A stretch of DNA of 64,000 bases from CAZMNY01 sp964567745 (GTDB lineage: Bacteria > Planctomycetota > Planctomycetia > Pirellulales > Pirellulaceae): positions 62,001 through 126,000 of the forward strand of contig CAZMNY010000021.1 in assembly GCA_964567745.1 (NCBI GenBank), in the 5' to 3' direction. Both the position numbers and the translations under genes were made by a program. Below are positions 44,777 through 53,800 of this stretch, one piece after another; positions within the stretch are counted from its first letter, which is position 1; each line of letters opens with the position of its first letter. Below the pieces are notes generated by a model. The model was given only the letters and a program-made list of their open reading frames with translations. It did not search any database and was not told the origin of the DNA.

Positions 44777-46450
44777 TCAGCGACTGGATTTGGCGGGCTT
44801 GATTTCATTAGCGTTGATGCGTCGTTTGAGTTCGACAATTCCGTCGAGGTAGACGTCCAGCACCGACTTGCGTTCGGCCGGATTGGCGAATACGGCCTGC
44901 TTTTTGACTTTCTCCATGTCGCTTTCCATTTCGCCTACGAGCTCGTTGGCAACTTTCAAATCAAATCTGTTTTGTCCTGCGATTTGAAAATAGATGGGGC
45001 TTGTGTGCGAGTAGATTTGATTGCCGAACGTGTTTTTGCGTTTAGTCAGCGGTGTCCGCAGCGCGACCCAGCCAGGCTGATCGATTTGCAGTGCATGTTT
45101 CAACTCTGCTTCGAAGTGTCCGCCGTTGGCTTTGGATGGTGACGTGGCAACGACATGACCATTGTGAATGATCTCAATTCGGCCAAAGTCCATTCTGGCT
45201 TTTGCGACACCGGAGAGATTCACTGTTTTGGTTCGCTCGATATTCAGCGTGTCTCCGATTGGGCGTCCATCAGCTGAGAATTCAAGTAAGGGCGAGTTTG
45301 TGATAAACGACCGACCGGCCCTGAGTTGCTTCAGCCAACCCTCGCTTGTCAGCTCGCCTCGCAATGGAACGTAAACACGAGAGAAGTCGTCGATAAACCA
45401 ATCGGTTCCAGTCGAGAATGGCGTCTTCACTCCGATATTCAGGTAACGATAAAACGACTCCTCGTAATTGCCCCGGTTTCCTCCATCGAAAATGTTCTGT
45501 GCGTCGAGGGTGCCCGCCATCCAATTCGGAATGTCTTCGTAACCGAATCGATTGTGACACCAAACAACCGTCGCGCCGTCTCGCTTCGCTTCCAGCATTC
45601 CTCGTTGCAAGGGCATGGCATCGGTGCCCTTTCTCATGATGCCGGGACCGATACTAACCGGCCGAATCAGCTTGGCGATGTCGAGCAGCATGACGTGGCC
45701 GAACCCTTCGCCGCCACGTCCAAAGTTGTGACGGTGCTCTTCACCCGGTCGAAACAAAATTCCGGTTTGAGACAGCCTCGCCAGGTCGCCGCCCGGCAGA
45801 CTGTTCTCCACGATCAGGTTGGAAATGTAGGTTTGCTCGTCGGGAATTCGCCGCAGGTGCGAGAGGAAGACAAGCTCGAGATCATCCGAGTGGGGCACTT
45901 GCCGCAGGTAGCTATCGGCCTCTGCGATCGTTAGTTTCATCAGATGCAAGTGCGTGTTTCCATTTCGCCAGCCTCGCTCATCGGCGCGATAGAACCGCTT
46001 CAGTCTCAGTTCGACGTTGTGCTTGTTCTTACCCTCTAGGTCGATCGTTGTGCTGGCAAGTTCCGTTTCAATGCCTTGCAGCGATTCTACTTTGAGTTTG
46101 CTTCGAGGTACGGCGACTTCGGCCCGTTCCGCGATCGTGTGCCAGTCCTGTTCGCGCTTGATCAGTTCACGAATCGCTAAAGTCTTTCCGTTGTCGAGTC
46201 GCGTTAGCCGCACGATGCCGGGAATTTGTTTGCCGGTCGCGTCGTCGACCAAGCGAATCTCAAGGCGGCACTGAGGGCCTTCCGACTGTTGCTGTTTCGC
46301 TTTCCGCTGAGTTTCCTTGCGCGCCGCCGCTTTCCGTAAGGCGGCTTTGTGCCGAGTCGGATCGTGGGCGCGGGCAGTAGAGGCCGGCATGTACGTCGCT
46401 ATCAGGGACATCAACGTCAGCATGAACGCCGCCAAGCTTCGCAATCGCAT
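44777..46450 (-). CDS. Exported CehA/McbA-family metallohydrolase (PHP-like)
   Basis: 557 aa with a signal peptide (about 1-28) and a basic Ala/Lys/Gln-rich spacer. A beta domain (about 60-155; RLEIRLVDDATGKQIPGIVR) precedes a PHP-like catalytic region with GNTHLHL, LSHLRRIPDEQ, GEEHRHNFGRG, VVWCHNRFG and FSTGTDWF, the His/Asp ligands of the CehA/McbA family. These enzymes hydrolyse phosphoester or carbamate-like bonds; the substrate here is unknown. Convergent with the secretion gene set. Confidence 0.82.
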   Translation of the reverse strand: MRLRSLAAFMLTLMSLIATYMPASTARAHDPTRHKAALRKAAARKETQRKAKQQQSEGPQCRLEIRLVDDATGKQIPGIVRLTRLDNGKTLAIRELIKREQDWHTIAERAEVAVPRSKLKVESLQGIETELASTTIDLEGKNKHNVELRLKRFYRADERGWRNGNTHLHLMKLTIAEADSYLRQVPHSDDLELVFLSHLRRIPDEQTYISNLIVENSLPGGDLARLSQTGILFRPGEEHRHNFGRGGEGFGHVMLLDIAKLIRPVSIGPGIMRKGTDAMPLQRGMLEAKRDGATVVWCHNRFGYEDIPNWMAGTLDAQNIFDGGNRGNYEESFYRYLNIGVKTPFSTGTDWFIDDFSRVYVPLRGELTSEGWLKQLRAGRSFITNSPLLEFSADGRPIGDTLNIERTKTVNLSGVAKARMDFGRIEIIHNGHVVATSPSKANGGHFEAELKHALQIDQPGWVALRTPLTKRKNTFGNQIYSHTSPIYFQIAGQNRFDLKVANELVGEMESDMEKVKKQAVFANPAERKSVLDVYLDGIVELKRRINANEIKPAKSSR

Positions 46451-46591
46451 GTCTATGGCTCCAAATGATTCGTTTAGCCCGTCGCCGCACGAAGGATTTG
46501 TCTAATAATCGCTATGCAACGCGTTAGGCTTGCCTTCTGGTCTCGTTTCCGAGGCACCGCAAGTGGGGAAGCCGCCACGGGCTGCCATGCT

Positions 46592-47551
46592 TTACGTAAG
46601 TTGCTGGACGGCTTGAATCAGTCCTTGCATGTAGCCGATGGCGTGCAGTCGTCCTAGCATGGTGTAGCCCGGTTCGCCCGCCTCTTCGCCGCGTAGTTGC
46701 GGGACGTGGTCAGGGCGTATGGGACCTTGGAATCCTATCTGTTTGTATGCTCGCATCGCAGCGACCATATCGGTGGGACCGTTGTCGTGAAACGTCTCGG
46801 TAAAGCTCTCGGCGGTTCCACGGATATCTCGAAAATGAACATAGCGAATATGGTCGCCCAACAGTCGAATCGTCTCGGGAATGGGCGCGCCAATTTCTGC
46901 AAAAGTGCCTTGGCAAAAGCAGATGCCGTTATTCGGGCTTGGCGCGATCTCAACAAGTCGCTGGAAGTTGGCGACGCTATTCATGATCCGCGCTCGACCG
47001 AGAAAACTCTCGAGCGGCGGGTCGTCCGGATGCATGGCGAGCGCAATTCCCAACTGTTCCGCTCGCGGCAAAACTCGCTCTAAGAAATAGGTCAGGCTGT
47101 CCCAGAGCTGTTTCGCTGTGAGCTCTTCGCGCTCGAGCTGGCGTGAGGCATCGTCGAGTGAGACGGCTCTATCGATGTCGCTCAAGACGAATTGGCTGAC
47201 CCATGCTCCGCCGCGATCTTCGACATCGACTCGAGTTCGCACCCAGTCGGTGCCCGCCATGAAGTTGTAGCAAAGCACGGGGATTTTCAGCTCGCTCATC
47301 AGCTCGAGCAATCTCAGGATCGCCTTGATCTCGTCATCCCGGCCTGACGTGCCTTTGATGATGTGTTCGGTTTGCAGCGCATCTTCAACCGCGGCCGGTT
47401 GCATGCCGTGTTCGCGAATTCGATCGATTGCGGGTTGCCAGTCGGACCGATTTGGCCCTTGATAGCGAACCGTGATGCACTCGACGCCCGTTTGCGCCGC
47501 GAGCGCCAAATTGTCGTCGGAGAGCGGCGTGAGGACGGAAGCAAGTTTCAT
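46592..47551 (-). CDS. uxuA: Mannonate dehydratase-like enzyme
   Basis: 319 aa, shorter than the roughly 390 aa of E. coli UxuA but within the short family form. Metal and active-site motifs are conserved: VLCYNFMAGTDW, LAMHPDDPP, ICFCQGTFAE, YVHFRDIRGT and IRPDHVPQL. UxuA removes water from D-mannonate to give 2-keto-3-deoxygluconate in hexuronate breakdown. No uxaC, kdgK or transporter gene is near, so the pathway is unsupported locally; a related sugar acid is possible. It lies 90 nt after the modC-like gene on the same strand. Confidence 0.85.
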   Translation of the reverse strand: MKLASVLTPLSDDNLALAAQTGVECITVRYQGPNRSDWQPAIDRIREHGMQPAAVEDALQTEHIIKGTSGRDDEIKAILRLLELMSELKIPVLCYNFMAGTDWVRTRVDVEDRGGAWVSQFVLSDIDRAVSLDDASRQLEREELTAKQLWDSLTYFLERVLPRAEQLGIALAMHPDDPPLESFLGRARIMNSVANFQRLVEIAPSPNNGICFCQGTFAEIGAPIPETIRLLGDHIRYVHFRDIRGTAESFTETFHDNGPTDMVAAMRAYKQIGFQGPIRPDHVPQLRGEEAGEPGYTMLGRLHAIGYMQGLIQAVQQLT

Positions 47552-47641
47552 GGCGTTGTCCTACGTAGTGGCGCTCAATCTGTCGCTGCGCCTTGCTGAC
47601 CGTGTGCGGCCAAGGAGTGATTCGCGCCGACTCCAAGCGCG

Positions 47642-48337
47642 CTATTTGGGCGAGGCGGCGTCATGCTGCTCGGCCACTGGCGGATCGTGATTTTGCCGAT
47701 CATCAACGGTTAGCTCGCCGTGATCGAAATGAAACCGGCAGTCGGCTAGAGTTTCCGCTTCCTTGATGCTGTGAGTCACATGCATGATCGTAACACTTGC
47801 TTCTCGCTGAACAAGTTTGAGTAACTCGCACATCTGTTCGCGCATGCCGTCGTCAAGTGCGCTAAGCGGCTCGTCGAGCAGCAGCGTCTTGGGATGGAAC
47901 GAGATCGCTCGACCGAGCGCAACGCGTTGACGTTCGCCTCCGCTGAGTCCACGAGTGCGTCTCCGCAACAGCGATTCGATGTCCAGCAAAGCCGCCAGTT
48001 CGCCGACTCGGTCTTGGATTCGCTTGCGGGATTGCCTGCGGATGTGTAGCGGAAAGGCCAAATGCTGTTCGACCGTCATCGACGGGAATAGGGCTCCGTC
48101 TTGCGGGACGTAGCCTACGTTGCGTTCGGCCGGTTGTATTTGAGTCACGTCTTTGCCCGCGAGCGTGATCTTGCCGGACTCGATTCGCTTGAGGCCGGCG
48201 ATCGCTTCAAGCAGCGTCGTCTTGCCGCTGCCCGTGTGCCCCATGACAACGCCGTATTGGTTTGTACCGATGTCCAGCGACGCGTTCTTGACGCGAAACT
48301 CGCCGGCGCGAATATTGACCGCTTCAACTCGAATCAC
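47642..48337 (-). CDS. modC: ABC transporter ATPase, molybdate/tungstate type
   Basis: 231 aa from a GTG at 48337 that overlaps the permease stop (GTGA); ORF continuing upstream of this point is the permease region in another frame. Walker A GHTGSGKTT, Q-loop (GYVPQDGALFPSM), signature LSGGERQRVALGR, Walker B LLLDEPLSALD and the H-loop HVTHSIKEA are all intact. It lacks the C-terminal TOBE (molybdate-sensing) domain of classical ModC, as in tungstate-type and short ATPases. Drives import by the adjacent permease. Confidence 0.9.
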   Translation of the reverse strand: MIRVEAVNIRAGEFRVKNASLDIGTNQYGVVMGHTGSGKTTLLEAIAGLKRIESGKITLAGKDVTQIQPAERNVGYVPQDGALFPSMTVEQHLAFPLHIRRQSRKRIQDRVGELAALLDIESLLRRRTRGLSGGERQRVALGRAISFHPKTLLLDEPLSALDDGMREQMCELLKLVQREASVTIMHVTHSIKEAETLADCRFHFDHGELTVDDRQNHDPPVAEQHDAASPK

Positions 48338-49176
48338 CGTTGACCCCCAAAGCTGGAGTCTCTCAAGCCGAAGAACCGGGTGGTCATGATCACGGTGATT
48401 GCCATCGCCGCCATGATCAACGAGACGGCGACAGCCGCTTCGAGATTGCCGATGCTTATTTCGAGAAAGACCGTTGTCGAGAGCACCTCGGTCTTGCCGC
48501 GAGTCGCTCCGGCAAAAACAAGCAGTGGTCCAAATTCGCCGAGCGACCTCGCCCAGGCCAGCGTCCCTGCGGCCATGATGCCTCGCCACGCTTCGGGAAG
48601 GACAACAAAACCAAATGCTTGTGCGCGACTGCAACCAAGTGTTCTTGCGACCTGTTCTTGTCGATCATCGATTTGGTCGAACGTCGATCGCAAGACGCGG
48701 ATCGCAAACGCGCACGCAACGGCGAATTGAGCAAGAATGACGGCGGGAATCTCAAACACAATGGCTCGCCGCATCGAATCGGGTGCATAACGGAAGAGGA
48801 TGAGCAAGCTGAGGCCGATCACAAGTGGCGGCAGCACGATGGGTATGTCGAGAATGGCGTCGAGCAGATTTCGGCCAACGAACTTATGCCGCGACATCAG
48901 ATAGCAAATGGGGATCGCAACAATCACGGAGAAGATCGCGGAGAACGTACACGAGATCAAAGTCAGGCGAATGGAATAGAGAATGTTACGATCCCGCAGC
49001 GCGGTCAGGATCGGATTCTCATTGCCTTGACTGCTCTCCACCATGTAGGCCATGTCGGCGGCAAGGATGCCAACAATTAGCACGACGTAGAAGCCGCCCA
49101 TGAGGCCGAAGGCGACATAGAAAGGCGTGTCCGATGGCGGTTGGTGGTCCGCGACTGCCGAGTCCTTTTCCGTCAT
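48334..49176 (-). CDS. modB: ABC transporter permease, molybdate/tungstate type
   Basis: 280 aa with about six transmembrane helices. The cytoplasmic EAA loop is clear (LPEAWRGIMAAGTLAWARSL), followed by GEFGPLLVFAG, the sequence characteristic of ModB/CysT permeases. The substrate is inferred from the family and from the ModA-like neighbour. It starts 3 nt after the binding-protein stop and overlaps modC by 4 nt, so the three form one operon in the order A-B-C. Confidence 0.92.
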   Translation of the reverse strand: MTEKDSAVADHQPPSDTPFYVAFGLMGGFYVVLIVGILAADMAYMVESSQGNENPILTALRDRNILYSIRLTLISCTFSAIFSVIVAIPICYLMSRHKFVGRNLLDAILDIPIVLPPLVIGLSLLILFRYAPDSMRRAIVFEIPAVILAQFAVACAFAIRVLRSTFDQIDDRQEQVARTLGCSRAQAFGFVVLPEAWRGIMAAGTLAWARSLGEFGPLLVFAGATRGKTEVLSTTVFLEISIGNLEAAVAVSLIMAAMAITVIMTTRFFGLRDSSFGGQR

Positions 49177-49179
49177 TCT

Positions 49180-50748
49180 CTAGTTCGACTCCGGCTTGTT
49201 TTCTTTAGCCTCACCCGGCAAATCGCTCTCCTCTTGCGGCGAAAGTTGCCACGTGAAGCCGGCCTCTTCGAACTCTGCTTGAGCGTTGGAAATAGCGTCA
49301 AACAACCTGTTCGACAAATGTTTCTGTTGGCTCGTATTGGCGATGCTGAAGGGCTGAATCGCTTTGGCGAGGTCCGAGTCGATTTTTATCACGTCGATTT
49401 GCGCTGATGACTTCAGCGTATCCGTCACGTAGGCAAGCGTGGCGTCGGCTGAGCCCGTGCTGATCGTTGGCACGAGCAAAGCGGAGGACGCGGTTTGAGT
49501 GACAACGTTGTTTTTGACAAGGGCGTCGTAGTCCAAACTGGCTTGCAGCAACTTACGGCTCAGAACTCCAATAGTACACTGTTGCGGCTGCCCCAAAGCG
49601 ACTCGCACGCCCTCGCGACTCAGGTCTTCCAACTCTTGAATGCCGAGCGGATTGCCTTTCTTGACGACGATCACGATATCGGCCGAAGAGACCTCCGTGC
49701 CGGGCTGGAACATCTCCTGTACGGTGTCGAGGTAGAACGTGTCACAGGCCATAAACACATCGGGAAACGCGCCGCCTTGACCGTCGCGAATACTGCGCAT
49801 GTCCGCGGTCAGAATGCCGCAACCGTTGTAGACCGTGTTGATCTCGACGCCTTCGCGTAGACCAAATTCCGCGATCACGTCCTCAATGGCTCGGCGATTG
49901 ACGGAGCCGGCGTAGAACGTCAACGTCGGACGATCTGCCCACACGTCGCCTTCGACCGCTTCGAAGCCCATTTCCGAAAACGTTGCCAGCCCGCGGTCTT
50001 TGGCCGTGACGTATCTGGCGAAATGAAGAGCTGCCGTCGGCTGACTGCTGCTCGTCATGACGCCGAAGGAAACCAGCGACTGGCCTGCGTCGAGCTCCGG
50101 GACTCGCACTGCTTTGAGCTCGGCGTATTGTTCGACTGTCGAATCCCACACGATTCCCGCATCCACGACGTTGAGTTTCACATCGTTCGCGACTTCGTTC
50201 ACGGTTGGCTTGAATACGCCGTTCTTGGTTACATTCGACTCGACCGATTGCCACTTGCCTGTCTTCGTGAGCAGCTTCTTTACCTTTTTGCCGATGGCCG
50301 CGGCGGACGGGTTGCCGAGCGCCACTCGATGTTCCGGCTTGGCCAAATCGTCGATCGATCGCACTGTTTTATTGTCTTTGTGGACCGCGATCACCGGGCG
50401 AATATTGGCCACATAGAGCTTCTCTTTGACGAGATCTTCATCGCGGGCCAGTTCGATATAGCTTTCGTCAGCGGCCAAAAAGAGGTCGCCCTCTTGTCCC
50501 GTCTTGATTTGGCTCAGCAGCGTATTCGAGCCGGCGTAATGCAAATTGACGCGAACGCCGAATTCTTCTTCGTAGTCGGCAGCGATCTTCTCCATTGGAT
50601 AACGCATGCCAGCTGCACAAAAAACGAGCAAGTCCTTACCGCGCGACGTCGGCCGCTGAGCGGAGAGGTAGAGAAATGAAAAGAGCGCCCAGAGAGTCAC
50701 CGCACCGACGAGCAGCATCGCGTAAAGCGGGTTAAAGAATCGCGTCAT
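49180..50748 (-). CDS. modA: ModA-like binding protein with two tandem substrate-binding domains
   Basis: 522 aa from the ATG giving MTRFFNPLYAML, which has GGAG 9 nt upstream; the frame stays open to 50832. A single N-terminal membrane anchor (about 7-28) is followed by two similar periplasmic binding domains. The first (about 37-265) reads LLVFCAAGMRYPMEKIAADYE, NLHYAGSNTLLSQIK, HRVALGNPSAAAIGK; the second (about 275-500) reads LTFYAGSVNRRAIEDVIAEF, NTVYNGCGILTADMR, VRVALGQPQQCTIGV. The matched segments show an internal duplication. Classical ModA has one domain of about 230 aa. Anion specificity (molybdate, tungstate) is inferred from the permease and ATPase. Confidence 0.85.
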   Translation of the reverse strand: MTRFFNPLYAMLLVGAVTLWALFSFLYLSAQRPTSRGKDLLVFCAAGMRYPMEKIAADYEEEFGVRVNLHYAGSNTLLSQIKTGQEGDLFLAADESYIELARDEDLVKEKLYVANIRPVIAVHKDNKTVRSIDDLAKPEHRVALGNPSAAAIGKKVKKLLTKTGKWQSVESNVTKNGVFKPTVNEVANDVKLNVVDAGIVWDSTVEQYAELKAVRVPELDAGQSLVSFGVMTSSSQPTAALHFARYVTAKDRGLATFSEMGFEAVEGDVWADRPTLTFYAGSVNRRAIEDVIAEFGLREGVEINTVYNGCGILTADMRSIRDGQGGAFPDVFMACDTFYLDTVQEMFQPGTEVSSADIVIVVKKGNPLGIQELEDLSREGVRVALGQPQQCTIGVLSRKLLQASLDYDALVKNNVVTQTASSALLVPTISTGSADATLAYVTDTLKSSAQIDVIKIDSDLAKAIQPFSIANTSQQKHLSNRLFDAISNAQAEFEEAGFTWQLSPQEESDLPGEAKENKPESN

Positions 50749-50860
50749 CGAGCGCGCTCCGGGTTGGGTGAAACGAGCCATTGTAACAGGAAACAACCGC
50801 GCCGCCACAAATACGGGCATCGGTCTGTCCACGCTGTTCCATTGACTGCGGCGGTCTATC

Positions 50861-53800
50861 TTACCTCTTGGAAATTTTCACCCCGCAGAGGATCATCGCC
50901 GATTCCTTGCTCGTGTTCCGTGCGGGCGATTCATTGATCTTGATGGTGAGCGACTCCGACACTTCGACGTTCTCGAATCGAATCGTTCGACCTCGCATCG
51001 AAAGTTCGCTTAGGTCGACTCGCTTGCTGACGCCCGACAACTCAATCGTCGCCGCCTCCGCAGTCTTGTCGTTTGTTTCGTTCTGTCGTTTGTGAGTCGG
51101 TCGACGACACACGATTAGTTCGACATCGTAGCGTTTCGATTTTTTCTTCTTTAGATCCAGCGTGATCCGAATGCTCGTCGCGCCGCGAATTCCCGAGCAG
51201 CGGATCCAACTCGGCGTTTCCGCTGGCGGGACTCGCAAAGAATGGCTGGCAACATACTCGGCTTTGCCTTCGATTCGCACGGGGACATTCGGCGAACCGC
51301 CCCCCACGCTCGGGAAGTCGATCCATAACAGATCATCGTCGTCCAGCCGGTCGCCCGGCGCGCCAAAGTTGATGCCCAGATTCTCGACCGGCTCGAGGTT
51401 CCAAGTCTCTTCGCGAAACGTCCAAACTTCGACATCCGGCATGTGGATCAACGCCAACGAGCACTGGTTTTGATAACTACAAGTGCAAGTGCGAGTGTAG
51501 TCGGGCGCGTTCAGCACGCCGTCGGCAGGGATCAAGTTCGCGGTGCAGCTCGATCGAAAACCGCCCCAGTTGCCTGTCCCGCTGTCGTTCGCCAAATCGT
51601 AGTAGCCGGCCGCGGCGCTGCGGAACGTCAGCAAGTTGGGGCAGCCGATCGCCGTGTTGCATCCGTAGGTGCGAGTAAACGTCCAATTCCGCTCGCCCGC
51701 GGTCAGCGCGAAGGGCCTTGTCAGTCGCTTGCCGGTTAAAAGCCCGTACGCGGCACCTTGGGTAATGATGCGATCGCCGAGAAGCATGCATGGACCGCCA
51801 TAAGCCAGTTTCTCCTGACTCCAGACAACGTCTCCGTTGCTCCCCCGATAAACCGTCATTCCGGCGGCCACTTCATCGGCAGCTCGGTCCCGATTCGCAC
51901 TTCCGGCTTGGAGCAGAACATCGTGGTCACGCGAGTAGCCAAGCCACGTTCCAAAGACACCCTCGCTTGTCCGCCATACCGGTTTGCCGGTGGCGATTTC
52001 AATCGCTAATAGCTCGCCCTTGCCGTCGGGCTTGAGCCCTCTGCGCTTCACGAGCTCCAGCCGTTTTGACGTCAACTGATCGATGCAAAAAAGTAAATCG
52101 CCGCCGGCGACGATGGCGTTGTGTCGAAAGTTGTTATTCGCCTCGAGTTCCCACATCATTTTGCCGCTCTTGCGATCGAGAACAGCGACGGTTCGACTCC
52201 CCTCGCCGTAGCGCGGCAGCCCATCTTCTTTCCATCGGCTTTTCGACAGCGGCGACGACGGCTCGACTCCAGCGATAAGGTAGTCGCCGTGAACGCCAAC
52301 GAAGCCCCAGTACGGCCGTCTCCCGTCTCGCTCTGGAAGGCGAAACTCAGAGATTGTCGAGCCGTCGTCCATGGCGAGTCGTAAACACTTGTCGCCGTAG
52401 GCGACGTAGATCGAGTCGTTGCAGAGGACGTAATTGCCGCCAATGGCGCCGGCGCCGGGATGGTGGCCCGTGTTGTCATAGAATAGTCCGACCTTAGGCA
52501 AGTCGCGTTGCCACAGCATTCGCCCCGAGTAAACGTCCACGGCCCGCAACATGTTTGGGCCTTCAATGAACAGGCGGCCGCCAAGCACTTGGGGAGTCGG
52601 ACCGTGACCGTGGCGAGGGAGCACTTCTGCGTGCGATGGTCCTCCGAACCACAACACGCCAAGCGGTCCTTTGACCCGAACGTCGCGACTCATAAGAGAA
52701 TTGGCCACATCGCCGTTTTGGTGAGTCCAAGCGCCAGCGCCGGGCAACGAACCGGCACGGACAATCGAGATCGCGCCTGGGCCTCGACGTGCTGTCTCAA
52801 AGCCTCTCTCTTTTAGTTGCACGAGCCGTGTTTTGTTGTCGGCCAAAAACGGCTCGCTCCATTCGGCGACGAGCGCCCCGCCATAGGGCCGAATTGTGCT
52901 TAAGTTGGCGCCGACCACGCGCTCGCCGCGAACGATGCGCTCGCCAATCTCCGCCGTCGAACAGACGACCAGATCAGCGAAATAGGGCGCCAACTCGAAA
53001 TCGGGCGCCGTACGGATAACGTCAACTCGGCTTCCTAACAACGCCTCGCTCGCCAGCCGCGTTCGCGCTTCCTTGACCAGTTTGGCGCTCTCTTCCAACA
53101 CAAGGATCCGGCCCTCGGTCGATTGGCAAAGATGATCCACCAACGCTGAATCGTATCCAAGCAGGACAGCATAGCCGTCGGCCGTCGGCGGGCTGGCCAA
53201 CCACTGAGGCGGAGTAGGCTTCGCTTTACTCAGCTCTGCCGATGTCGCGGTGTAGGTTTGGATCGAAGTCGCGTTTTCGTCGCGATTGTTCGAGGCGAAG
53301 CAGTGCAATCGCCCTTTTTTTGTCACTACGATCAAGGCCTCGTCTGTCGCAATCATACGCCAGATGGGCGCACCGACATCGGCATTCCAGACGGGAGCAA
53401 GAGCCGCGCTGTCGTCGTCAAGATCGAACGCCAAAACTTGACCCGGTTTGCCCTCCGCCCAAAGCAACTGACCAGTTTGAATATGCAGCGATTTGGCTCC
53501 GTTCAATTTGACTTCGCGAGTCGCAGTCCAAATCGTCTTTGTTTCTTTTGTCGTCTTTCCTAAACGATCTTTCTTTGTTGTGGTTTCACGCTTTGGCTTT
53601 GAGCGAAGCAGTCGCAGCGCGCCGTCCTTGAAGGCCGCGACGTGTTTCGGGGCGACAATCTGAATCTCGAGGTTGTCCCATGGCTCGCCATTGTCGGTTG
53701 CGTAGACACCGCCGTGGTTCGAATGCCAGCCATCGCCAAGCAGGACTCCGAATCCGCCAACGTTCTTGCCAAGTGATCGATCGCCGGGACGATAATATTG

